A stretch of DNA of 64,000 bases. Origin: Bacillus cereus G9842. Its GTDB lineage: Bacteria > Bacillota > Bacilli > Bacillales > Bacillaceae_G. The stretch lies in contig NC_011772.1 in NCBI RefSeq assembly GCF_000021305.1, positions 2,208,001 through 2,272,000 of the forward strand, given 5' to 3'. Positions 52,294-61,572 of this stretch are shown piece by piece. The notes beneath the pieces are model-generated. The model was given only the letters and a program-made list of their open reading frames with translations. It ran no database searches and was not told the origin of the DNA. A program made the translations under genes and the position numbers. Every line of letters starts with the position of its first letter. Position 1 is the first letter of the stretch.

Positions 52294-52812
52294 TTCATAT
52301 TTAAATAGTTAAAATTAAGTGAAGGTACATTCAATTTCTAGATGTTATAAATGGTTGAATGATAGGAAATTTACTTTCAATCCTTTTCATTGTGTATTGG
52401 AATAAAATATAGAATGAATTTTTCAATATATTATATGAGAGTTCTCTATGATACAAACGGCTTCATGTTTAAAAAGAGACCACAATTTTAGTAAAGAAAT
52501 AATGTGAATTTATATGTAAAAAATGGCACCGTTAATTGTTGAGTATATTCAAATTAATATGTGTATTTGAACCTAAGAGATAAACGTGGAAAAATAAAAT
52601 AAACTCTTAAGTTTAGGTATTTAATCTAAGCAGTCAATTATTAAAAACATATAATTAATATGTGAGTCATGAACATAATTAAATAGCGTTTGCAAGTTTA
52701 ATTATATTTCATGTTTCCTATTTTAAGTCAATGTATAACACATACTCTTTTACAACTTTATGATCCTTATAATAGGAAAAACTCAAATATAAAACAAGTA
52801 AGGAGGACATAA
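52254..52812. other. Long intergenic region
   Basis: Apart from the terminator at 52254-52293 it is AT-rich with no coding frame or repeat that I can support. The right end holds the start region of the next gene, with CATACTCTT near 52741 as a poor sigma-K-like -10 (one mismatch, no AC upstream). Confidence 0.45.
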
Positions 52813-54165
<1,353 letters not shown>

Positions 54166-54207
54166 TTTGTTACAACGTTTAGTAGGAAATTAAACAGAGG
54201 TTTGTAT

Positions 54208-54247
54208 ATAGTCCTTCCTAAATTTAGGAAGGACTATATTTTTTGGG
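54208..54247 (+). terminator. Intrinsic terminator
   Basis: ATAGTCCTTCCTAAA pairs with TTTAGGAAGGACTAT and is followed by a T run. Confidence 0.88.
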
Positions 54248-54361
54248 GGAATAGGTAATAAATCAATTGAATAATCACTCTTTGTTAAGTTCGTATAAAA
54301 AGTATAATTTATCCTTTCCTATTTAAGGAATAAGTTATGTAACATAAAAAAATTCCGGTCA

Positions 54362-54401
54362 GCAAAAAAAGATGAATTCTTTTACAAAAGAATTCATCCA
54401 T
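54362..54401 (-). terminator. Intrinsic terminator
   Basis: On the minus strand GATGAATTCTTTT pairs with AAAAGAATTCATC and is followed by seven T residues, just after the tiny Ser/Asn-rich gene. Confidence 0.8.
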
Positions 54402-54409
54402 AAAATAAA

Positions 54410-54577
54410 CTATTTATTTTTATTACAGTTACATCCTTTTTTCTTTACATAGCCTTGCTGAGTTAAGTCTCTTTGCGATTGGGAATTGGAAGATTGGGAA
54501 TTGGAAGATTGAGAGGATGCTGAAGAGCTACTATTTTTATTATAAGAGTAGTTTTTTCGATAGTTATAATTACTCAT
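54410..54577 (-). CDS. Tiny Ser/Asn-rich probable spore protein (55 residues)
   Basis: ATG 54577 with GGAGGTG upstream encodes MSNYNYRKNYSYNKNSSSS, a Ser/Asn/Gln-rich middle with a doubled SSNSQ unit, and a basic end with GCNCNKNK. There is no membrane segment. A sigma-K-consensus promoter (54608-54635) and a strong terminator bracket it, so it is very probably expressed late in sporulation, as a coat or exosporium component. The two close Cys could crosslink. I do not recognise the family. Confidence 0.7.
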   Translation of the reverse strand: MSNYNYRKNYSYNKNSSSSASSQSSNSQSSNSQSQRDLTQQGYVKKKGCNCNKNK

Positions 54578-54607
54578 AGTACTATCACCTCCAATTTAAT
54601 ATATAAG

Positions 54608-54635
54608 TATTATATGTATGTATACTATCAATTGT
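54608..54635 (-). promoter_or_regulatory. Sigma-K-consensus promoter of the tiny Ser/Asn-rich gene
   Basis: On the minus strand AC is followed after 17 bases by CATATAATA, an exact match to AC-N16/17-CATANNNTA, 30 bases upstream of the start codon. Confidence 0.65.
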
Positions 54636-54665
54636 TACTATTATTAATAGGAAGAGAAGATACAA

Positions 54666-54699
54666 TAAAAAATCTCCTCGGTATTTTCCTAGGAGATAA
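54666..54699 (-). terminator. Intrinsic terminator
   Basis: On the minus strand ATCTCCTAGG pairs with CCGAGGAGAT and T residues follow; it ends the cupin gene. Confidence 0.75.
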
Positions 54700-54726
54700 A
54701 TGATGATTATTTTGAAAATTTACAAA

Positions 54727-55359
54727 TTAATAACCCCAGTACAGAGGAAAGTAATAAGAATCTTGGCGATAGGGATTAGGCTGTTGAGTAAGGGGGTGGA
54801 TTGGATAATTTTTCATTTCACGGTTTTGATTGCAGTTTGCCGGAGGACCAATTACAGTAGTTGATTGAATAGGAGAAATCGCTTGTTTCCATTGTTGTTC
54901 ATTGAGGCAGTAAGTATGGGCCATCATATGAGCCGGAGTTAATCTTAAAATGTCAGAACCGAAAATAACTTCTGGCGCTGGGGCATTGAAAATAGCTAAT
55001 AAATGAGTATTATCTGCTGTAGCAATTTCATAATGCCACCACGCTTGTGGAATGTTGGCAACTTGCCCCGGTTTTATCGGTAAGTTTAATATTTGATTCG
55101 TAAATGGATTAAGTAAAGAAACAACAGCAGACCCTGAAATACAATAAACAAGTTCAGCTGCATTTTGATGAATATGTGGTTCTACAACATTTCCTGTACT
55201 TAAATAAATATCTAATAAAGAAGTATTTTCTAAAGTATTTAATTGTTTAATGCCAAGTACATTTATATAATTTTGGGCATCTTTCTGAAAAAAATTACTT
55301 TTATTTACATCATAAGTAAAATTAGTTGAGGGGGAGGTATAGTCGATGTTGGCAGTCAA
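54727..55359 (-). CDS. Cupin-domain protein, probably spore-associated
   Basis: 210 residues from TTG 55359 (GGCGGG upstream). A single cupin (about residues 45-130): VVEPHIHQNAAELVYCISGSAVVSL supplies metal-binding His/His/Glu, and QAWWHYEIA the last His. The C-terminal third is Pro/Asn/Gln/Tyr-rich and ends DSYYFPLYWGY, unlike ordinary cupin enzymes. The upstream promoter fits sigma-K and neighbours are exosporium genes, so a coat role like that of OxdD is plausible. Enzyme activity unknown. Confidence 0.78.
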   Translation of the reverse strand: MTANIDYTSPSTNFTYDVNKSNFFQKDAQNYINVLGIKQLNTLENTSLLDIYLSTGNVVEPHIHQNAAELVYCISGSAVVSLLNPFTNQILNLPIKPGQVANIPQAWWHYEIATADNTHLLAIFNAPAPEVIFGSDILRLTPAHMMAHTYCLNEQQWKQAISPIQSTTVIGPPANCNQNREMKNYPIHPLTQQPNPYRQDSYYFPLYWGY

Positions 55360-55401
55360 TTGTATTACCCGCCTTTCTATAGGTAAGTTAGGTTACAAAA
55401 T

Positions 55402-55429
55402 TAGGATATGTGTCTAGTCTTTGTTTTGT
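55402..55429 (-). promoter_or_regulatory. Sigma-K-consensus promoter of the cupin gene
   Basis: On the minus strand AC is followed after 17 bases by CATATCCTA, an exact match to AC-N16/17-CATANNNTA, 43 bases upstream of the start codon. Confidence 0.65.
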
Positions 55430-55588
55430 GCTGTTGTCGATAACTTAATAAATTCACTTATTCCATAAAGAATAAGGTATTAAGATTAAACTATATTCGT
55501 ATTCCCATTCATACTTTGGATTGATGGAAAAAAGTAATGAAAATGTTAACTTAAAATTACATCAATCATTTATAAGGAGTGAATGTTC

Positions 55589-55894
55589 ATGTCATTTAGT
55601 GAAATGATTAGAAATGAAGTACTCAGCTGGGCGGGTGTTTCTGAAAAAACGCATCGATTTGGTGGTATTGAAATAAATTATGGCAAGAAAGAACTTGGCC
55701 ATCTTCATGGTGATAAATTAGCTGATTTACCATTTCCGAAGTTAAAGCGAGATGAATTAGTGAAGCAGGGATTGGTAAAACCACATCACGTATTACCTGA
55801 ATCAGGATGGATCAGTTATTATATAAAGAGTGAAGAGGATATTCCATTTGCAATTGAGTTATTTCGTATGCAATATGACCGAATTAAAAAGTAA
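55589..55894 (+). CDS. DUF5519 (luciferase-domain) protein
   Basis: 101 residues. ATG 55589 is favoured because AAGGAGTGA lies 8 nt upstream; ATG 55583 would be too close. Blocks RFGGIEINYGKKELGHLHGDKLADLPFP and LPESGWISYYIKSEEDIPFAIELFRMQYDR match what I know as DUF5519, a small domain also called the luciferase domain although not light-producing in bacteria. Function unknown. The oxidoreductase gene follows after 93 bases. Confidence 0.72.
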   Translation: MSFSEMIRNEVLSWAGVSEKTHRFGGIEINYGKKELGHLHGDKLADLPFPKLKRDELVKQGLVKPHHVLPESGWISYYIKSEEDIPFAIELFRMQYDRIKK

Positions 55895-55987
55895 TGAAAT
55901 AAAGTAGGATAATAAAAATTTATTTTTATGTCACATCCCTCCTTAATCGTTCGTCTTGTATGTAGAACGATAAGGAGGGATTTTATT

Positions 55988-57298
55988 ATGAATACATTTG
56001 ATATAGCAATTGTTGGCGGTGGGCTTGCTGGATTAACAGCATCTATATATTTAGCGAAAGCTGGAAGGAAAGTGATTGTATTAGAAAAGTCGAGTCAATT
56101 CGGTGGCCGAGGGATGACTATAAATAAAAATGGAATCTGCATGAATCTTGGTGCACATGCTTTATATAGAGGCGGGGCAGCGTTTATAACTTTTAATGAG
56201 CTCGGTATGAATCTTCCAGGTGGAATACCATCTACAAAAGCACATGGAATATGGAAAGGGGATATATTCACCATCCCAACAGATTTTCGCTCAATTTTAT
56301 CAACACCACTACTTTCGTGGTCTGCAAAAGTACAATTCTCACGTCTTATGATTCGTTTAGGAAATTTAGATGTAGGAGAAATTCCAAAAATGAGTCTAAC
56401 TACATGGGCAGAAAATGAAATAAAAGATCCAATGGTTCGCAATATCTTTTATGCGCTATGCCGGACGACAACATATACGTTTGCTCCTACAATACAATTA
56501 GCATCATCTGTACTAAAGCAAATACAGCTTTCTATAAAAGAAGGAGTGCTTTATGTAGATGGTGGTTGGGAAACGATAATAACAAAATTAAGAGCTATAG
56601 CGAACGATGCTGGCGTGCAATTTTTGGCTAAAAAGCATGTTTTGGAAATAGAGCATTACGAAGATAAACAAAGAATACATTGTGTTGATGATGAGGTTTT
56701 TGAAGTAGGTACAGTCATCGTGACGACTCCGCCGAAAGAAGCTTGTAAAATAATAAAAGGTGCAGAAGGAACAAGTTTGCATAGGTGGAGTGAACAATCG
56801 GTACCGGTTACTGTTGCTGCATTAGATATTGGCTTGAGACAATTACCCAATCCTACACATCAATTTGTATTAGGATTAGATCAACCTATATTTTTCACAA
56901 ATCAATCGAGAGCAGCTAAATTAAGTGAAGATGGATCAATTGCAGTGAGTCTAATTAAGTACCATAATCCTGTGCTAGCGATGAATCATATTCATGAAGA
57001 TAAAGAACAGTTGGAAAGTACGATGGAGTTGTTACATCCAAATTGGAAAAGAGAAGTTGTTGCACAGCAATATTTACCGAAAATAACAGTAGTACATGAT
57101 TTTCCTCATATTGACCGTGTTGAAAAACCGGGCCCAAATATACCTGAAATGCCAGGTATTTATGTTGCAGGAGATTGGGCAGGGCATGATGAAATATTAG
57201 CTGATGCTGCGGTAGCAAGCGGGAAACGTGCAGCGTTACACATTTTAAAGCAATATGAAAGTGAGGTAGTTCATCATGGAAACGGAGCAGTTATATGA
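55988..57298 (+). CDS. FAD-dependent oxidoreductase, phytoene-desaturase-like
   Basis: 436 residues. The dinucleotide site IAIVGGGLAGLTASIYLAKAG (about 6-26), the ELEKSSQFGGRG segment and the C-terminal GIYVAGDWAGHDEILADAAVASG are those of the CrtI/amine-oxidase-like flavoproteins. ATG 55988 with AAGGAGGG. The sigJ-like reading frame starts 23 bases before its stop, so the two are translationally coupled; such pairs are seen in bacilli. Substrate unknown. Confidence 0.88.
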   Translation: MNTFDIAIVGGGLAGLTASIYLAKAGRKVIVLEKSSQFGGRGMTINKNGICMNLGAHALYRGGAAFITFNELGMNLPGGIPSTKAHGIWKGDIFTIPTDFRSILSTPLLSWSAKVQFSRLMIRLGNLDVGEIPKMSLTTWAENEIKDPMVRNIFYALCRTTTYTFAPTIQLASSVLKQIQLSIKEGVLYVDGGWETIITKLRAIANDAGVQFLAKKHVLEIEHYEDKQRIHCVDDEVFEVGTVIVTTPPKEACKIIKGAEGTSLHRWSEQSVPVTVAALDIGLRQLPNPTHQFVLGLDQPIFFTNQSRAAKLSEDGSIAVSLIKYHNPVLAMNHIHEDKEQLESTMELLHPNWKREVVAQQYLPKITVVHDFPHIDRVEKPGPNIPEMPGIYVAGDWAGHDEILADAAVASGKRAALHILKQYESEVVHHGNGAVI

Positions 57299-58141
57299 AG
57301 CGTATCAACCATTATTATTTTCGTTAGCATACAGAATTCTTGGGAGCGTTATGGATGCTGAGGATCTTCTATATTATTTATCTCGCTAAATAATATAGAA
57401 GATCCTCAATCTATAGAAAATATGAAAGCATATTTATGTAAGATGGCGACAAATCGTTCAATTGATAAATTACGATCGGTAGCGCATAAACGTAACGTGT
57501 ATGTAGGGATGTGGTTACCAGAGCCACTTGTAGAAGAGAGTGATGAGCCATCAAAGTCATTTATAATGAAAGAATCCCTTTCCACCGCATATTTATTACT
57601 TTTACAACAACTATCTGAGGTAGAAAGGATTGTTTTCATATTAAGAGAGGTTTTCAGTTATGAATACGAAGAAATAGCTTCAATTGTTGATAAGAGTAGT
57701 GTGAACTGCAGGAAGATCTTTCAACGTGCACGAAAAAGCATTTTGGAGAAACCGAAGCAATCAAAATTAAGCACGGAGAAAATGGCTTCTTATGTTGAAA
57801 AGTTTGTATCATCATTACAGTGTGGGGATGAGGAAGGTATGTTAGAAGTATTAAAAACAGATGCTATACTCAAAGCTGATGGTGGTGGTAAAGTTACGAC
57901 TGCGATTAATCCGATTTATTCTGCGGATCGAATTATGCGCTTGTTCTTTGGGATTGCACAACGATTGACAGAAGAGTACACTGTTGATTTCAAAATGGTA
58001 AATGGTATGCCAGGAGTTATAGTTACAATAAATAATAAAGTAACGTATGTTCTTTCGTTTGCATTTGAGGATGAGAAAATTTCAAATATTTATATGATGG
58101 TTAATCCTGAAAAACTTATGCATTTAAATGTAAAAATATAA
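57276..58141 (+). pseudogene. SigJ-type ECF sigma factor, frameshifted at a palindrome
   Basis: ATG 57276 (GAGGT upstream) encodes METEQLYEAYQPLLFSLAYR and DAEDLLYYLSR, then stops at 57387. The other reading frame resumes in place with LNNIEDPQSIENMKAYLCKM and runs to 58141 with a region 4 helix-turn-helix (EYEEIASIVDKSSVNCRKIFQR) and a SnoaL-like C-terminal domain (about 100 residues) as in SigJ. Region 2 is therefore disrupted at a 20-bp inverted repeat (57360-57379 and 57388-57407, loop of 8). An internal ATG at 57422 could give only the C-terminal part, without a core-binding region. Confidence 0.85.
57360..57407. repeat. Perfect 20-bp inverted repeat inside the sigJ-like gene
   Basis: The arm GAGGATCTTCTATATTATTT (57360-57379) is exactly complementary to 57388-57407; the loop is ATCTCGCT. 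It spans the frameshift. Confidence 0.95.
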
Positions 58142-58174
58142 AAAAGCGCATTTCTTCAGAAATGCGTTTTTTAT
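58141..58174. terminator. Bidirectional intrinsic terminator
   Basis: CGCATTTC pairs with GAAATGCG over a TTCA loop with A and T runs outside, between convergent genes. Confidence 0.8.
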
Positions 58175-58332
58175 TATTTTTCTAACATTTCAAGAGGTAC
58201 ATCTTTTTCGCCAGCTACCTCAAATTTAATTTCCCCGTCTTCTTCATAAATACGTGTAATAATCGGTATAGTAATCATTAATTTTTTATGCTGCTTTCGT
58301 TTTCGAGCAGCATCTAAGCTAATCACGTTCAT
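58174..58332 (-). CDS. Small conserved-type hypothetical protein
   Basis: 52 residues from ATG 58332, with AAAGGAT upstream. It opens MNVISLDAARKRKQHKK, a basic helix that is seen at the start of several small Bacillus proteins, then a beta-like region ending EKDVPLEMLEK. Function unknown. Confidence 0.6.
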   Translation of the reverse strand: MNVISLDAARKRKQHKKLMITIPIITRIYEEDGEIKFEVAGEKDVPLEMLEK

Positions 58333-58636
58333 TTGTAAGCATCCTTTCTTCTGGAAATATATAAACAAAGAAAATGCGTCCGAAAAGGGCGCTTAATTGA
58401 ATTTGAAATACCGATTCATTTAAATGGGGTTTATATAATTTAATAACTGCAATTTTAATATGAAATAATATGAATGGAATAATTGCACGTAGAAATTAAC
58501 TTTACCAAAAAACGAAACAATATGCTATAAAAAATTATAAATCTTTGTCATATAACAGGAAAAAGGTTTTTGTTTCGCATATAATAAAAAGTAGACGGGC
58601 AGCAAGAGCTTTTTCATCATATTGCTTGGAAAGGCG
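58333..58636. other. Intergenic region, nothing recognised
   Basis: Separates the divergent small gene and the methyltransferase gene. AT-rich with no frame, repeat or terminator that I can support. Confidence 0.45.
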
Positions 58637-59230
58637 ATGAAAAGAATGGATACAGTAGATTCATTATTATTGCAACTTGAACAATATGGAGAAGAGCATG
58701 ATCGAAATAAAAAAACAAGGGAAGAAAAATTACGGAATGTTTCTCGTGAGATGGGGCAATTTTTATCAATTTTAGTAAAAGGGTGTAATGCAAAAAACAT
58801 CTTAGAAATTGGAACTTCTAATGGTTATTCTACATTGTGGTTAGCTAATGCGGTAGAAGAAACGAATGGAAATGTAACGACTGTAGAGCTTTCTTCAGAA
58901 CGAGTTGGAGAGGCACTTGTCAATTTTGAAAAGGCAAACCTGTTACAAAGAATCGATATTCATAATCAAGAAGCCGGGGCATTTTTAGATTCGCAATTAA
59001 ATCATTCATTTGATTTTATTTTCCTAGATTCAGAGCGTACGCAATACATGTGGTGGTTTGAGCATATAAAACGTATGTTACAACCAAAAGGTTTTCTTGT
59101 TGTTGATAATGCAACTTCTCATGCGAGTGAATTAGGTGAGTTTATAAAAATGATTGAAGAAGATGATACGTTTGAAACGGTGTTATTAGCGTTTCAAAAG
59201 GGAGCATTTGTAGCTCGCAAAAATAAATAA
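58637..59230 (+). CDS. Class I O-methyltransferase
   Basis: SAM-dependent methyltransferase of 197 residues. The SAM motif ILEIGTSNGYSTLWLA (about 56-71), the second motif TTVELSSERVGEA and DFIFLDSERTQY (metal-binding Asp about 136) are typical of the catechol/caffeoyl-CoA O-methyltransferase family, with VVDNATS later. ATG 58637 has GGAAAGG 4 nt upstream; ATG 58646 is an alternative. Substrate unknown. Confidence 0.85.
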   Translation: MKRMDTVDSLLLQLEQYGEEHDRNKKTREEKLRNVSREMGQFLSILVKGCNAKNILEIGTSNGYSTLWLANAVEETNGNVTTVELSSERVGEALVNFEKANLLQRIDIHNQEAGAFLDSQLNHSFDFIFLDSERTQYMWWFEHIKRMLQPKGFLVVDNATSHASELGEFIKMIEEDDTFETVLLAFQKGAFVARKNK

Positions 59231-59265
59231 AAGTGAGCGTAATAGAATTATCACATTGAAAAAGG

Positions 59266-59430
59266 GTGAATGTCAAAAGATTGAGTGTAGCACGATTGAA
59301 AGAACGTAAATTATTTAGGAAATATATGAAGAATCCGCCTTCAGCATGTAGTTCTCTAGGTCTTAAGTCTGAGGAAAATTATGTTGATTACAGGTATACT
59401 TATAGTAAGAAACAGGGAATGACTGCATAA
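59266..59430 (+). CDS. Possible 54-residue basic protein
   Basis: A GTG at 59266 (or TTG 59281) opens 54 codons with coding-like composition (VARLKERKLFRKYMKNPPSA and SEENYVDYRYTYSKK within it). The ribosome binding site is poor: AAAAGG touches the GTG. It may be a small gene or a scrap; no family is recognised. Confidence 0.3.
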   Translation: MNVKRLSVARLKERKLFRKYMKNPPSACSSLGLKSEENYVDYRYTYSKKQGMTA

Positions 59431-59543
59431 ACAGACATTTCTAAAAAATCGATTTCAAGCAGGCAGAATGTATATGAAATACGATATAATTGATGAAATA
59501 TAGTGCATATGAATTCGCACATATAAATAAAGGAGCGATTTTG

Positions 59544-60656
59544 TTGACTGAACTCGAGAAAAAAGAACCTGTATCCATTGTGAAAGATAATAATGTAGAA
59601 GTAGTAGTTGATACAGTTATAAAAGATGCAGAATTAGAGGAACTAAATAAAGAAGCTGATCTTTATGTACAAAAGTTAAATAGCGAGCAAAATACAGATT
59701 TATCAAAAGTATTGTCTCAGCTAGGAGATTTAGGGGATAAAGAGCAACAAGCAGCAGGACAAACGTTATCAGCTTTAAAACGCCCTGTAACAGCGATGAT
59801 GAATGGGAAAAATGAAGAAATTCCAAATACATTGTTAGAATTACGAAAAGTGGTATCAGAGCTTGATCCCAATTCACTTAAAGCAAGTGGTATGAAGAAA
59901 ATAATGTTTAAAGTATTCAAGAAAAATCCACTTGAAACATACGTGCATAAATACCAATCTATAGATAAACAAATCGAGGAAATTATTAGATCCCTCCTAA
60001 TTGGTCGTGATAACCTACAAGAGGATACAGTTGGTCTTGAAATGTTAAAAGAACAATCGCACGATAAAATTCATGCTCTTGATAAACAAGTATACTTAGG
60101 GAAAAAGCTTGCTGGCATGCTTGAAGCTGAAAAACAAAACCCAGAGCGTCAAAGGGATATTCCGTTAATTAACGATGCATTAGAAAAGATACTTGTACGT
60201 ACACGTAATATGCAGCAAGCGAAAAGTGTATTATTACAATCTATAGCTTCTGTAGACATCATTAAGAAAAACAATGAAAAATTAACAGAGGCAATACGTA
60301 ATGCGATTACGATGACGCAAAACGTTGTAACAGTTTCAGCTGCTATTCAGCTAGCATTAACGAATCAACGTAAAACAATTGATGCCGTAAATGCGACGAA
60401 TGAAGCAATTGAATCGATGGTGTTAAGTAATTCTCAAGCGTTAAAACAAAATACAGAAGAAACGACGAAATTGCTTGAGAATCCTGCTATTAGCATGGAT
60501 AAATTACGCGAATCATTCCAAAATGTGTTCGCTGCAATTGAGGCATCTGAAAAATCGTCAGAACGTATTATTGAGTCAAGTAAGAAGTTTGTTATTGAAC
60601 TAGACACATTTAATGATGAGATGAAGCAGAAACTCATTCAGCGTCCAAGGAAATAA
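59544..60656 (+). CDS. Toxic anion resistance protein, TelA/YaaN family
   Basis: 370 residues from TTG 59544, with AAAGGAG 8 nt upstream (TTG 59541 is also possible). Long helical coiled-coil protein with the TelA blocks VTAMMNGKNEEIPNTLLELRKVV, LETYVHKYQSIDKQIEEI, and the C-terminal TVSAAIQLALTNQRKTIDAVNATNE. Members are linked to tellurite and cell-envelope stress resistance; a direct activity is not established. The XpaC-like gene starts 24 bases after its stop, so they form an operon. Confidence 0.9.
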   Translation: MTELEKKEPVSIVKDNNVEVVVDTVIKDAELEELNKEADLYVQKLNSEQNTDLSKVLSQLGDLGDKEQQAAGQTLSALKRPVTAMMNGKNEEIPNTLLELRKVVSELDPNSLKASGMKKIMFKVFKKNPLETYVHKYQSIDKQIEEIIRSLLIGRDNLQEDTVGLEMLKEQSHDKIHALDKQVYLGKKLAGMLEAEKQNPERQRDIPLINDALEKILVRTRNMQQAKSVLLQSIASVDIIKKNNEKLTEAIRNAITMTQNVVTVSAAIQLALTNQRKTIDAVNATNEAIESMVLSNSQALKQNTEETTKLLENPAISMDKLRESFQNVFAAIEASEKSSERIIESSKKFVIELDTFNDEMKQKLIQRPRK

Positions 60657-60680
60657 CGGATTATTAGAGGAGGTGAACAA

Positions 60681-61514
60681 ATGAGTTTCATTCAAACAGT
60701 ACTATTACTACTCGGTACATTGCTTTTAATAGCATTTACTGTCGTTGTTTTAGTCGTATATTTCGGACGGAAACTGTATTTTTCATGGACGAAGCCATAT
60801 AAAAAAGCGCAAGATTCTTTAGATAAGTTATCAAACAAATCAATACCGTTTCTACAAGAATTTACACAACACCCACTGTTTTATCGCTGGATTCGCACCG
60901 AAGGAAAGAAAGAACAAAATATACTAAATACTCTATTCTGTGCATCAGGTCAACGTACGAGAGAACAAGTCTTCTCGATGTTACCGAAAGAAAAGCAGAA
61001 AAAAGTGCATGTAATGGCAAAAACTACGAAAAAGCTTACAAGTGAAGATATCGATGTGGCTGCGATGAAAGTGAAAGATTTCTTAAGACAAGAAACGCAG
61101 CAAACTGTAAAACCGACAGACTTATCATTTTATAAATTGTATTTTTATGACCGTTATCCAGACGCATTAAATACAATTCAAGCGTATAAACGCTCAATAA
61201 ATCCTTCATTACAAAGAACGGTTGATGATATTACAATTTCAGTATTAAATGCACTTCCGTACTATCAAGAGCAACGCATGTTTGAACAACAACATAAACT
61301 TGAAACGTTCTTAATGAAAGATTTAACGGCCATGTTATCGTTGGTAGTACAATTACCACCTTCACAAAGACCAGAGAAGGAAGAAGAATTGAAAATCTAC
61401 TTGGAAAATTTCAAAAAAGAAATGGAAGTAGTAGAGCGAGATATTCGCGACTCAATTGATCATGATTTAAATGTGAAGATGAGAGCAGCGACTGAGAAGT
61501 TTAAGAATAAATAA
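60681..61514 (+). CDS. xpaC: XpaC-like protein
   Basis: 277 residues, with an N-terminal transmembrane helix (about 7-30) and a cytosolic or surface helical domain containing KPYKKAQDSLDKLS and HDLNVKMRAATEKF. The family is named for hydrolysis of 5-bromo-4-chloroindolyl phosphate. In Bacillus it is found next to yaaN, as here, though in the other order. ATG with GAGGAGGTG. Function remains uncertain. Confidence 0.85.
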   Translation: MSFIQTVLLLLGTLLLIAFTVVVLVVYFGRKLYFSWTKPYKKAQDSLDKLSNKSIPFLQEFTQHPLFYRWIRTEGKKEQNILNTLFCASGQRTREQVFSMLPKEKQKKVHVMAKTTKKLTSEDIDVAAMKVKDFLRQETQQTVKPTDLSFYKLYFYDRYPDALNTIQAYKRSINPSLQRTVDDITISVLNALPYYQEQRMFEQQHKLETFLMKDLTAMLSLVVQLPPSQRPEKEEELKIYLENFKKEMEVVERDIRDSIDHDLNVKMRAATEKFKNK

Positions 61515-61516
61515 CA

Positions 61517-61562
61517 AAAAGCGCCTTAAAAGCTAAGTATCACAGCTTTAAGGCGCTTTTTG
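61517..61562. terminator. Bidirectional intrinsic terminator
   Basis: AAAAAGCGCCTTAAAAGCT pairs with AGCTTTAAGGCGCTTTTT, between convergent genes. Confidence 0.88.
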
Positions 61563-61572
61563 TTATGAGATT

